From Lachnospiraceae bacterium (GTDB lineage: Bacteria; Bacillota; Clostridia; Lachnospirales; Lachnospiraceae): a stretch of 64,000 nt of DNA. Location of the stretch: the NCBI GenBank assembly GCA_014804755.1, contig JAAUZE010000025.1, positions 1 through 64,000 on the forward strand. The letters run 5' to 3'. Shown piece after piece: positions 1 through 7,121 of this stretch. Position 1 is the first letter of the stretch, and each line of letters begins with the position of its first letter. The notes beneath the pieces are model-generated. The model worked only from the letters and a program-made list of their open reading frames with translations. It was not told the origin of the DNA and did no database searches. The translations under genes were made by a program, and so were the position numbers.

Positions 1-295
1 CGCTGATCCCGGCATTGCAAAGCAGTGCATATACAGTTCCATAACCTGCCTGTATATAGTCTTTTTCAAACTGCCGTACAGATTTAAGCGATGCAGTGTC
101 CAGCTGCATGCATATAATATTTTGATTGCCGGTTTCTGTAATGATCTGTGCGGCTGCATCTTTTGCTTTTTCCTGATTGCGGCAGGCGAGAATCAACCGG
201 AAATTCGTATCGGAAGCGATTTTCTTAGCCGCTTCAAATCCAAGTCCTGAATTTGCACCAGTGATAATCACCGTTTTCAATGTAGTCTTTTCCAT
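1..295 (-). CDS. SDR-family oxidoreductase, 5' part only
   Basis: N-terminal 98 residues of a short-chain dehydrogenase/reductase; the rest lies beyond the left edge of the window. The nucleotide-binding motif TGANSGLGFEA near residues 12-22 and the NAG triplet (LLCNAGIS) near residue 94 are classic Rossmann-fold SDR signatures, so an NAD(P)-dependent dehydrogenase or reductase of unknown substrate is expected. The ATG at 293-295 is preceded by an AAAGGATG-type ribosome binding site that overlaps the end of the upstream MarR gene. With only 6 bases between the two genes they very likely form one MarR-controlled transcript. Confidence 0.9.
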   Translation of the reverse strand, partial: MEKTTLKTVIITGANSGLGFEAAKKIASDTNFRLILACRNQEKAKDAAAQIITETGNQNIICMQLDTASLKSVRQFEKDYIQAGYGTVYALLCNAGIS

Positions 296-301
296 ATTAT
301 A

Positions 302-715
302 TCATCCTTTCTTCAGCATCTTTTTAAGTAATACGCTCATTTCGCTGCGTTCATCAGACGACAGATTTCTCGTGAATGCCTCCTCCAGCCGATCGCCGGC
401 AGCTTCCAGTTCATCACGCAAATCAAGCGCTTTTTGCGTCAGTGAAATTACCTTGCTGCGCCGATCCTCTGCGTTTTCTGCCCGACTGATCAAGTTTTTC
501 TTTTCAAGTGTATGAAGCACACTGGTGACAGAAGGATTGGTCATAGAATATACCCATTCCAAATCCACCTGTCGTGCTGACATAGGCGGTGCATTATAAA
601 GATAGACAAGAATCTTGTACTGCGTAAGAGTCATGCCATATTGCGACAGAATAGAAAGAGCAGTTTTCTCTAATTCCAGTGATGCCTTTTTTATAAGTAT
701 TCCAATCCGATCCAT
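302..715 (-). CDS. MarR-family transcriptional regulator
   Basis: Winged-helix regulator of about 137 residues. The helix-turn-helix lies in the middle (MSARQVDLEWVYSMTNPSVT region), followed by the wing with the family signature DRRSKVISLT. An ATG at 730 is also in frame, but GAGGG sits 8 bases before the ATG at 715, so 715 is preferred. MarR proteins bind short palindromes as dimers and usually repress their own operon until a phenolic or other small ligand, or oxidation, releases them. The promoter here carries two copies of a CATAGAATTCTATG-type palindrome, which supports autorepression of this gene together with the SDR gene that follows it. The ligand is not known. Confidence 0.93.
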   Translation of the reverse strand: MDRIGILIKKASLELEKTALSILSQYGMTLTQYKILVYLYNAPPMSARQVDLEWVYSMTNPSVTSVLHTLEKKNLISRAENAEDRRSKVISLTQKALDLRDELEAAGDRLEEAFTRNLSSDERSEMSVLLKKMLKKG

Positions 716-734
716 TTCATATGCCCTCATTTTT

Positions 735-778
735 CATAGAATTTTATGTATTATATCATAGAATTCTATGAATTACAA
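735..778 (-). promoter_or_regulatory. MarR/SDR promoter with two palindromic operators
   Basis: Read on the minus strand: -35 TTGTAA (773-778), a 17-base spacer and -10 TATAAT (750-755). A perfect 14-base palindrome CATAGAATTCTATG (757-770) fills the spacer. A near-identical copy, CATAAAATTCTATG on the minus strand (735-748), covers the predicted transcription start. Their starts are 22 bases apart, about two helical turns, as expected for two MarR dimers bound to the same face. Confidence 0.85.
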
Positions 779-883
779 TAAGACAGCACTCACTGATTAT
801 ATCGGTTGAATTTTTCTGTTTTTTGTTAAATTGTACGAAACAACTATTCTGAATAGCCGCCTGTACTGCTATCATAAAGCAAA

Positions 884-912
884 GACTGAAAGCTCTCGAA
901 AAGCCTTCAGTC
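884..912 (-). terminator. Probable ssrA terminator hairpin
   Basis: GACTGAA and TTCAGTC arms enclose a further partly paired stem, and on the minus strand the hairpin is followed by TTTGCTTT. It is the first U-rich hairpin downstream of ssrA. Of the 314 bases between the MarR gene and ssrA, the rest holds only the promoter described above and the palindrome at 997-1023; no gene is visible. Confidence 0.55.
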
Positions 913-996
913 CAGCCAATGTCATAGAGTATCTTTATTTACAGACTTTTGTTCGCATACTCATATTTCTTTCCGACACACGAGACAAAACGCATT

Positions 997-1023
997 CCTG
1001 TATATGATTATATCATATACAGG
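997..1023. repeat. Perfect 27-base palindrome just 3' of ssrA
   Basis: Two 12-base arms (CCTGTATATGAT and its complement) around a TAT centre, 21 bases beyond the 3' CCA end of tmRNA. There is no U-run in either direction, so it is a poor intrinsic terminator. It could be an RNA 3'-end processing element or a protein binding site. Confidence 0.7.
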
Positions 1024-1044
1024 GTTCGTCTTGATGCGGTCAAG

Positions 1045-1397
1045 TGGAGCAGACGGGAGTCGAACCCGTGTCCAAAGGCAAATCCACCGTACTTCTACTA
1101 TCATAGTCAGCCTATTTTGTTTCCCTTTGCCGGACGGGGGCTGACGCCCTTCCGGCTTCGGTAGCTTCATGAGAGCTTTCGCTCCCTCACGCCACGCCGT
1201 CTCAAAGCTTTGACGACGCCGTTTCCTATCTCGTCGACGCCAGAATCCTAACGGATAGGTACGCTAGGTCTGACGGCTGCCGTTAGGCAGCGATTGCTAA
1301 ATTATCTTCAGCGTTTAATTTTAATTTTGCGATTTGACGCATCGCCTGCGGATAGCTTCTCCGACTTCAAAACCCCTGTCGAAACCTTAACTGCCCC
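1045..1397 (-). ncRNA. ssrA: tmRNA (transfer-messenger RNA)
   Basis: tmRNA rescues stalled ribosomes together with SmpB, acting as an alanyl-tRNA and then as a short mRNA. The 5' end GGGGCAG pairs with the 3' end CTGCTCC to form a 7-base-pair acceptor stem, and the CCA is encoded at 1045-1047. The T-arm GGTTCGACTCCC lies near the 3' end. The tag reading frame runs on the minus strand from GCA at 1328-1330 to TAA at 1283-1285 and encodes AKLKLNAEDNLAIAA, with the hydrophobic Ala-Ala tail recognised by ClpXP-type proteases. Length 353 bases. smpB, rnr and secG lie upstream on the same strand, the usual Firmicutes order. Confidence 0.97.
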
Positions 1398-1424
1398 TTA
1401 TGATAATGTCAGCAGGAAAAACAA

Positions 1425-1539
1425 ATACCCATTCGGCGCGGTATCCTGTCTATCGACAATTATACCATGATTGCTGCGCAATCATGCTAAAGTGCATACC
1501 CATTCGGGCAGGTATAATGTCTGACGACATTATACCATG
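1425..1539 (-). promoter_or_regulatory. Two tandem palindromic TATAAT elements upstream of ssrA
   Basis: Two diverged copies of a 45-base unit lie at 1425-1469 and 1496-1539, 71 bases apart. Each consists, on the minus strand, of CATGGTATAAT, a GTC...GAC palindrome, ATACC and then CGAATGGGTAT. The distal copy is a perfect inverted repeat of GGTATAATGTC around GTCA, so a -10-like TATAAT occurs on both strands. The proximal TATAAT (1459-1464) would start transcription about 55 bases before mature tmRNA, consistent with a 5' leader removed by RNase P. A TTGTAT lies 18 bases upstream of the distal TATAAT. Confidence 0.6.
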
Positions 1540-1571
1540 CTTTCCCTTCAATATACAAGATAGGATACGCC

Positions 1572-1688
1572 TTATGGATTTTTTTTCTCTTTCTTTTTTG
1601 TTTCCTGTTTTCTTTCGCGCTTTGCTTTCATTTTTTCTTTCGCCTTGAAGATCATTTCTATAAACGCCTGATTTGCAATCTGACCCAT
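1572..1688 (-). CDS. 38-residue Lys-rich small protein
   Basis: A short ORF with a strong ribosome binding site (AGGAGGGC six bases before ATG at 1686-1688). It begins MGQIANQAFIEMIFKAKEKM and continues as a highly basic Lys/Arg/Glu-rich tail ending KKNP, so it is probably one amphipathic, strongly positively charged helix. It follows the GNAT gene by 45 bases and precedes the ssrA promoter region. I recognise no family. The tail resembles nucleic-acid or ribosome-binding basic peptides, but that is only composition. The ribosome binding site is the main argument that it is translated. Confidence 0.6.
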   Translation of the reverse strand: MGQIANQAFIEMIFKAKEKMKAKRERKQETKKKEKKNP

Positions 1689-1733
1689 AATAGCCCTCCT
1701 GTTACGTTGGTTTCTTCTGGATAGCTGTTGACT

Positions 1734-2162
1734 CTATAATTCCTTTTGAAAAATATTCTGACCGTTTGTTTCAAATATGATATGATAACCGCAGTCTTTA
1801 TAAAACGCGTCTTCTTTTGAACCAAGCGTAATATATTGGTAACCTTTTTTTCTTGCCGATTCTTCAAAATAGCCCATCAGCCGTTTCGTAATACCCTGCC
1901 TTCTGTAATGCTCGTGGCACACCACAAATCCGATTATCAGATTCGCTTCGTTTTCAGCGCGTCCCAAAACCGCGGATACAATTTCGCCGTCTATTTCCGC
2001 ATAGACCATCGGCTGCAAACCGTCTTTCCACCGTTCATGCCATGCCTCATACCGATAAAATTCCGGTTGATCTTCCCCCAAAATCCGATAGCACAATCTC
2101 AGAACATCACCTAATTCCTTTTCTGTTCCTATTTCTTTTATGAGAACATCCATCTTTTTCAT
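1734..2162 (-). CDS. GNAT-family N-acetyltransferase
   Basis: A 142-residue single-domain acetyltransferase that would transfer an acetyl group from acetyl-CoA to an unknown amine. Motif A, the acetyl-CoA pyrophosphate loop, is visible as RRQGITKRLM near residues 88-97, after the beta-strand IIGFVVCHEHY. The C-terminal strand-helix GYQYITLGSKEDAFYKDCGYHI is the usual GNAT end, with the family's FY..CGY pattern. It sits in the accessory stretch between smpB and ssrA, so its link to that locus is probably positional only. The first ATG is used although its ribosome binding site (GGCGGG) is weak; an internal ATG three codons on is an alternative. Confidence 0.88.
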   Translation of the reverse strand: MKKMDVLIKEIGTEKELGDVLRLCYRILGEDQPEFYRYEAWHERWKDGLQPMVYAEIDGEIVSAVLGRAENEANLIIGFVVCHEHYRRQGITKRLMGYFEESARKKGYQYITLGSKEDAFYKDCGYHIIFETNGQNIFQKEL

Positions 2163-2227
2163 CTCATATTTACCCGCCTACCTCATGCATGCTGTATCTT
2201 TTTCCATTGCTCACCTAACCTGTCACC

Positions 2228-2461
2228 TCAATACTCTTTACTACGCTGCTCTCCATTTCCCTTTAAGATTCTATCTATTTCTGTTTTCAATTCAGGGAGA
2301 TTCTGCAGCATGGTATCCCATGCTGCCTGACAGTCCAAATTCGAATACTGATGTGCAAAAATATCTCTAATTCCACACCATTCTTTCCACGGAACAGCTT
2401 TCTCCTGCATTCTCAGTTCCTCTGATAGTACTTTGCATAGCTCCCCTGAATCGTTACATCT
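2228..2461 (-). pseudogene. Decayed HepT-like (DUF86) HEPN toxin
   Basis: The frame is open only from an in-frame TAA at 2462-2464 and reads GELCKVLSEELRMQEKAVPW, then RDIFAHQY and a typical DUF86 C-terminus (AAWDTMLQNLPELKTEIDRIL). RDIFAHQY fits the R-x4-6-H-x-Y active-site motif of HEPN ribonuclease toxins. HepT proteins are normally about 110-115 residues; here the first third, with its first helices, is missing and no start codon with a ribosome binding site is visible. No MntA-type nucleotidyltransferase antitoxin is adjacent. I read it as a remnant of a MntA-HepT toxin-antitoxin pair. Confidence 0.7.
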
Positions 2462-2520
2462 TTATTCTTCATACAAAGCACTCTTTGTCCGTTTTCATCA
2501 GACGTTTGATCAACTTCCGC

Positions 2521-3081
2521 CTATTGTATCGTAAGCTCCGTTTCCGTTCCGTCGTTAATGCTGATCCTGCTTACCACATCACTTCCGTCCAAAAAGGAAA
2601 ATGTATATTTATATTTACCTGATTCAAAATCCAGATATTCTCCATAATCCAGCGTCTGTTCATACCCGGCCATGGCTTCCTTAACCTGATCTCTGGTATA
2701 TCCGTAAAAATTTATGCCATTGACTAAAATCTCGCCCACCGGATAGTCCTGATTGTCATATTGAATGATAACCCTGAAAATAACGCCGTCCCGAAACGCT
2801 TTTTCCCGAGAAGATTTATTTCCGGCATACATCGTCCCATAACTGGTATCGCCTTTCATTGCGTACAGGTTCTCCCAGCTCATGCTGCCGATCTGCCTGT
2901 CGTTAATATGGGAGTATAAATTGGTAAATCCCGCGTCCAGCACATCCCCCGCCTTCGTCTTCCCCAGACGGAGTTCAAAAGAGCCGTCATAAGTGATCAC
3001 CGGCGCTTTGCCCCCACACCCGCAGAGTCCCAAAAGCAGAAGACACAGAATTGCTGCTAATAAAAAGTTCTTCTTTCTCAT
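2521..3081 (-). CDS. Putative lipoprotein, unknown function
   Basis: A 186-residue protein with a lipoprotein signal peptide: MRKK, a hydrophobic stretch to about residue 19, and lipobox LCGC ending at Cys22. The mature part is hydrophilic and rich in aromatic and acidic residues, with no family I recognise. The start is supported by GGAGAAGGAT directly before the ATG. It follows smpB by 37 bases on the same strand and may be co-transcribed with it. It is expected to be anchored on the outer face of the membrane. Confidence 0.85.
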   Translation of the reverse strand: MRKKNFLLAAILCLLLLGLCGCGGKAPVITYDGSFELRLGKTKAGDVLDAGFTNLYSHINDRQIGSMSWENLYAMKGDTSYGTMYAGNKSSREKAFRDGVIFRVIIQYDNQDYPVGEILVNGINFYGYTRDQVKEAMAGYEQTLDYGEYLDFESGKYKYTFSFLDGSDVVSRISINDGTETELTIQ

Positions 3082-3118
3082 ATCCTTCTCCTTTACAAAA
3101 CAGCCTGTATTTCGTTCC

Positions 3119-3580
3119 TCATAAATTCTTTATCTTAAATTCCCGCTCATGCTCCCTGCGCTGGTCTTTCTTTGCAATATCCTGCCGCTTATCATAAAGC
3201 TTTTTACCCTTTGCCAGACCGATCTCCATTTTGGCAAGACCTTCTTTGATGTAGACCTGAAGCGGCACAAGCGTATAGCCCTGCTCGGAAATCTGCCCTT
3301 TCAGCTTCATGATCTGCGCGCGGTGCAGCAGCAGCTTTTTCGGACGCATCGGGTCTTTATTAAAAATATTTCCTTTCTCATAAGGACTAATATGCATGCC
3401 GTACACAAATACCTCACCGTTATCGATATGCACAAACGCCTCCTTGATGCTGCACTTCCCCATGCGCAGGGATTTCACCTCCGTGCCGTGCAGCACAATG
3501 CCCGCCTCATATTTATCCTCGATAAAATAATCATGAAACGCTTTTTTATTATTGGCGATCAGCCTGCTTTCATGTGCCAT
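3119..3580 (-). CDS. smpB: SsrA-binding protein SmpB
   Basis: SmpB binds the tRNA-like domain of tmRNA and brings it to stalled ribosomes, where its C-terminal tail reads the empty mRNA channel. The 153-residue protein begins [19 protein letters not shown] and contains [15 protein letters not shown] and [18 protein letters not shown], all hallmark SmpB segments. The basic tail [21 protein letters not shown] is complete. A longer frame exists upstream, but the ATG at 3580 fits the family start. It overlaps the end of rnr by 11 bases, which implies translational coupling, and ssrA itself lies 1.7 kb downstream on the same strand. Confidence 0.97.
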   Translation of the reverse strand: MAHESRLIANNKKAFHDYFIEDKYEAGIVLHGTEVKSLRMGKCSIKEAFVHIDNGEVFVYGMHISPYEKGNIFNKDPMRPKKLLLHRAQIMKLKGQISEQGYTLVPLQVYIKEGLAKMEIGLAKGKKLYDKRQDIAKKDQRREHEREFKIKNL

Positions 3581-5729
3581 CCCACTCTTCACACTCCTCC
3601 CACGGAATATCAAAATCGATCGTTCTCGCCGCCATATCAACTCCGGATACCTGAACGCGGATCGTCTGTCCCAGCTTATAAACCTGTCCGCTCCGCTCCC
3701 CGATCATTTCATAGGTGCTTTCATTGTAGTAAAAATAATCACCCGGCAGCTTCGAGACATGGACAAGCCCCTCAATCGTATTCGGCAGCTCCACATAAAT
3801 GCCCCAACCCGTCACACCGGAGATGACGCCCTCATAAATCTTACCGAGCCGCTCCGACATATATTCCGCTTTTTTTAATTTGTCCGTTTCGCGTTCCGCC
3901 TCGTCCGCACGGCGCTCTAAGCGCGAGCATTCGCTCGCGACACCCGGAAGGATCTCCCGGTAATGCGCAATGCGGTCTTCCTGCAGTCTGCCACGCAGCG
4001 ATTCCTTGATGATGCGATGGATCTGCAGATCGGGGTAACGCCGGATGGGAGACGTAAAATGACAATAATATTTACACGCCAAGCCAAAATGTCCGCTGCA
4101 CTCCGTTGTGTATTTCGCCTGCTTCATACTGCGCAGCGCGAGTCTGCCGATCATCGTTTCTTCCGGCGTGCCCGCAACCTTCGCAATGAGTTTCTGGATT
4201 TCCTTCGGATGAATCTCTTCCCGGCTCATTTTCAAAGTATAACCGTAATTGCGGATAAACGTGCCGAGCTGCATGATCTTGTCAGCGTCGGGCGTCTCGT
4301 GTGTTCTGTATACAAACGGGAGCTCCTGCCAGTAAAAATGCTGTGCGACCGTCTCGTTCGCCATCAGCATAAATTCCTCGATCAAATCCGTTGCGGCATT
4401 GCGCTCGTAAGGCTTAATTTCTGTTGGACGTCCGTTTTCATCAAGCAGGATCTTTGTTTCCGGAAAATCAAAATCAATCGAACCGCGTTTTTTTCTTTTT
4501 TGCCGCAATATCTTGGCTAGCGCTGCCATATCGAGGAGCATGGATGCGATCTTAGCGTCTTCGGCATTTCCCTTTTCTCCGTCCCCCGTCCGCTCCTGCA
4601 GAATTGCCGCAACTCCCGTATAGGAGAGACGTCTGTCCACACAGATCACACTCTCCACAATCTCATAGTCGGTCAGTTCTCCCTTTTCGTCGATCGTCAT
4701 CAGACAGCTTAATGCAAGACGGTCTTCGCCCGCATTCAGCGAGCAGATTCCGTTCGAGAGCGCATGCGGCAGCATCGGGATCACGCGGTCAACCAGATAC
4801 ACGCTTGTCCCACGTTTTTTTGCCTCATGGTCTAATGCGGAATTCTCCTGCACATAATTGCTGACGTCGGCAATGTGGACGCCGAGGCGGTAATACACCC
4901 CGTCCCTTGTCAGGCTGACCGCATCGTCTAAATCCTTCGCGTCTTCCCCATCTATCGTCACCATTGTAAGGCCTCGCAGATCGCATCTTCCGGCACAATC
5001 CGCCTCGGATACGGGCTTTGCCGCGCGTTCCGCCTGATTCATGACTTTTTCGGGAAATTCCACCGGAAGCTCATGCCCCAACACGATCGACATAATATCC
5101 ACGCCCGGATCGTTGCGATGTCCGATGATCTGCGTAATCTTTCCTTCCGGGCGCCTCCTGTCATTTCCGTAATCCGTCAGTTCGACGACCACCTTGTGTC
5201 CATCAACCGCGCCCTTTGAATGCTCTCCCGCAATAAAAATATCGGTGCCGAACCGATCGTTATCCGGTATCACAAATCCGTAATGTCTGCTGCTCTCATA
5301 GGTTCCGACAAGTTTTGTCGTCCCCCGCGCAAGAATTCGCACGACCTCTCCCTGCGTACGCTTTCCGCGCATTCCGGGCAGAACTTTCACCTCGACCGTG
5401 TCGCCATGAAACGCACCGTTCATTCCTTCCGCTGCAATATAGATGTCTTCCGCCTGTCCCTCGATCTCTACAAATCCAAACCCTTTCGCATGCGCGGTCA
5501 GTTTTCCCGTGACAAGCTTCTCACCCGCGCGCTGATAGCGCCCCCTGCGGTTGATCTGGATTCTGTTTTCCGAAAGAAGCTCCGTCAGCGCCTGCTTAAA
5601 AGCCCCCCGATCCTCACTTTTTACCTGCAAAAGCACCGCCAGATCGCGTTCCCGCATCGGCACATAGGATTTCTCCTGCATCAGGTCACAAATCATTTGT
5701 TTTTTTACTTCTAACTGCTGTGATTCCAC
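3570..5729 (-). CDS. rnr: Ribonuclease R
   Basis: A 719-residue 3'-to-5' exoribonuclease of the RNB family that degrades structured RNA and, together with tmRNA/SmpB, non-stop mRNAs. The domain order is an N-terminal winged-helix segment (1-65), two cold-shock OB domains (about 70-215), the RNB catalytic core and a C-terminal S1 domain (about 630-705). The catalytic acidic cluster [10 protein letters not shown] is at residues 260-269. The start is GTG at 5727-5729 with GAGGG upstream. The C-terminus stops soon after the S1 domain and lacks the long Lys-rich tail seen in E. coli RNase R. It forms an overlapping pair with smpB. Confidence 0.97.
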   Translation of the reverse strand: MESQQLEVKKQMICDLMQEKSYVPMRERDLAVLLQVKSEDRGAFKQALTELLSENRIQINRRGRYQRAGEKLVTGKLTAHAKGFGFVEIEGQAEDIYIAAEGMNGAFHGDTVEVKVLPGMRGKRTQGEVVRILARGTTKLVGTYESSRHYGFVIPDNDRFGTDIFIAGEHSKGAVDGHKVVVELTDYGNDRRRPEGKITQIIGHRNDPGVDIMSIVLGHELPVEFPEKVMNQAERAAKPVSEADCAGRCDLRGLTMVTIDGEDAKDLDDAVSLTRDGVYYRLGVHIADVSNYVQENSALDHEAKKRGTSVYLVDRVIPMLPHALSNGICSLNAGEDRLALSCLMTIDEKGELTDYEIVESVICVDRRLSYTGVAAILQERTGDGEKGNAEDAKIASMLLDMAALAKILRQKRKKRGSIDFDFPETKILLDENGRPTEIKPYERNAATDLIEEFMLMANETVAQHFYWQELPFVYRTHETPDADKIMQLGTFIRNYGYTLKMSREEIHPKEIQKLIAKVAGTPEETMIGRLALRSMKQAKYTTECSGHFGLACKYYCHFTSPIRRYPDLQIHRIIKESLRGRLQEDRIAHYREILPGVASECSRLERRADEAERETDKLKKAEYMSERLGKIYEGVISGVTGWGIYVELPNTIEGLVHVSKLPGDYFYYNESTYEMIGERSGQVYKLGQTIRVQVSGVDMAARTIDFDIPWEECEEWDGT

Positions 5730-5807
5730 AATCCGTCATTCCCTCAACTGCTTTCTAATTTCTTTCGCTGAAAAAACACTCCGCAAACTCGTGCATAGGA
5801 TTTTCCC

Positions 5808-5844
5808 GCAAAAGAAAAAAACAGCACTCTGCATAACAGAGTGC
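5808..5844 (-). terminator. Intrinsic terminator of secG
   Basis: Arms GCACTCTG (5824-5831) and CAGAGTGC (5837-5844) around a five-base loop, followed on the minus strand by TGTTTTTTTCTTTT. It separates secG from rnr, so rnr needs its own promoter within 5730-5807; I do not see a clear one there. Confidence 0.9.
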
Positions 5845-5851
5845 CTTGTCA

Positions 5852-6091
5852 TTAAAATCTTGTGATATTTAGCACGGCAGAAAGAACGATCATCACGATC
5901 ACCAAAATGGCGGTCCACTTTACAAGCTTTCCCTCCATGGAACGTCCTTTATTCTTGCCCCAGTAAGTCTCCGCGGCACCGCTGATCGCGCCAAGCCCCT
6001 GCTGCTTACCTTCCTGCATCAATACCAATCCTGTGACTAATACACTCACTACCATTAAAATCACATATAAAACCACTCTTAACGGACTCAT
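5852..6091 (-). CDS. secG: Protein translocase subunit SecG
   Basis: A small membrane subunit of the SecYEG channel (79 residues). It has two hydrophobic helices (VLYVILMVVSVLVTGLVLM and WTAILVIVMIVLSAVLNI) joined by a Gly-rich cytoplasmic loop, QEGKQQGLGAISG, which is the SecG signature. Two in-frame ATGs exist. AGGAGG is one base from the first (6097) but seven from the second (6091), so 6091 is chosen. It is the first gene of the secG-rnr-smpB-ssrA order. Confidence 0.95.
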   Translation of the reverse strand: MSPLRVVLYVILMVVSVLVTGLVLMQEGKQQGLGAISGAAETYWGKNKGRSMEGKLVKWTAILVIVMIVLSAVLNITRF

Positions 6092-6103
6092 TGCCATTCC
6101 TCC

Positions 6104-6197
6104 TGTCTAACGACATGATACCCTGACCACTGCGTACCCTATCTTTCGATATCATATCACACCCGCTTACTATAGCACAAGAAAAAAAGAATTTCAA
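6104..6197 (-). promoter_or_regulatory. secG promoter and leader with ssrA-like motif
   Basis: -35 TTGAAA (6192-6197), a 17-base T-rich spacer and -10 TATAGT (6169-6174) on the minus strand. The roughly 75-base leader contains GGTATCATGTCGTTAGACA (6104-6122), a 17-of-19 match to the GGTATAATGTCGTCAGACA core of the palindromic elements upstream of ssrA, ending against the ribosome binding site. Confidence 0.75.
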
Positions 6198-6221
6198 GCC
6201 CTATTTGATGCTTTTAACCGC

Positions 6222-7121
6222 TCAAAGCGTCAGCAAATCAAAAAAATCATCTTCCGCCTTTGTTGTTTTTCCGAGCAGATACGCCTTCATCTCCGTATGC
6301 GCCTCTCCCAAATCCGCAATACATTGTTCCCGATTATGTTCATGGATGCCGCCCGCCGCTTCAAACAGTTCGTAATAGCTTCTGTCCTCCCCATGCTCCG
6401 CAGTCAGCACCTCCCATGCTTCTTTCGTCTTACATCCCATCGTATGCGCCGTCAAAAAAGCAGTCAGTTCCCCGCGCAGCCTGCTGCCAAGCCAGTCATC
6501 ATAGCGCAGGCGGAGCAGCGCCGCACGCGCCTTCTTTTTTCGCTGCTGGGAACAATAATGGTCAATATTGTTTTCCCTGCTGCCGTAATCCTCCTCGCCG
6601 CATAAAAGCATTTTGGAAAATCCCTCGTCCTCCGCCGTTTCCATTAACTTCTCCAATGCAGCATCCCACCTTGCATACCACTCATCCGTTCCCGCACTCG
6701 CAATATCCAAAAGATACGGATTGTTTAACAGTCTGTCCCCTGCAGCAAGCAGATGACCGACTCCCTGTTCCTCATCCGCTAAAAGCGGCTCGCGGATTCC
6801 GATGCACGTCAAACGCTCACAGCCTCGGAAGACACCTCTGCCAATTCCGACCTGCCGATGGGGCATGCTGACCGTCTCAAGCTGTTTACAGCTGGCAAAC
6901 GCCCAATCCTCAATCTCACGGATACTTACCGGCAGTACGATCTCCCGTACGCCGTCACAGCCCCAAAACGCTTTTTTTCCGATCGATGTCACCGTCTTTT
7001 CATCAAGCCGCTCCGGTATCTGTAACACCCCGCCGATATGCTGTGCGCCTGTGATCCGTACGCAATCTTCTTCCTCTCCACATACGTCTTCATACAAAAA
7101 GACGGTATTCTGCATGATCAC
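6222..7121 (-). CDS. BspA-type leucine-rich-repeat protein
   Basis: About 299 residues without a signal peptide or membrane segment, so cytoplasmic. Residues 20-115 contain short repeats of the LRR_5 (BspA/Treponema) kind: VTSIGKKAFWGC, IREIEDWAFASC, VGIGRGVFRGC, each with the aliphatic-IG...AF..C pattern. The remainder is helical and charged, with no family I know. The GTG start at 7121 overlaps the MoxR stop in a GTGA; an ATG two codons later is equally possible. It is the last gene of the VWA-MoxR-LRR operon and may be a recognition or adaptor subunit for the ATPase, but that role is inferred from position only. Confidence 0.78.
   Translation of the reverse strand: MIMQNTVFLYEDVCGEEEDCVRITGAQHIGGVLQIPERLDEKTVTSIGKKAFWGCDGVREIVLPVSIREIEDWAFASCKQLETVSMPHRQVGIGRGVFRGCERLTCIGIREPLLADEEQGVGHLLAAGDRLLNNPYLLDIASAGTDEWYARWDAALEKLMETAEDEGFSKMLLCGEEDYGSRENNIDHYCSQQRKKKARAALLRLRYDDWLGSRLRGELTAFLTAHTMGCKTKEAWEVLTAEHGEDRSYYELFEAAGGIHEHNREQCIADLGEAHTEMKAYLLGKTTKAEDDFFDLLTL

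Noticed and set aside
949..1170. Small ORFs on both strands across positions 949-1170
   Set aside because: They overlap the tmRNA gene, whose tRNA-like ends and tag frame explain the sequence.
1400..1648. 82-residue plus-strand ORF upstream of ssrA
   Set aside because: It runs through the palindromic repeats and antisense to the 38-residue ORF, without a ribosome binding site.
3963..4520. 185-residue plus-strand ORF
   Set aside because: It lies entirely inside rnr on the other strand, has no ribosome binding site and no recognisable domain; a shadow of the rnr codon pattern.
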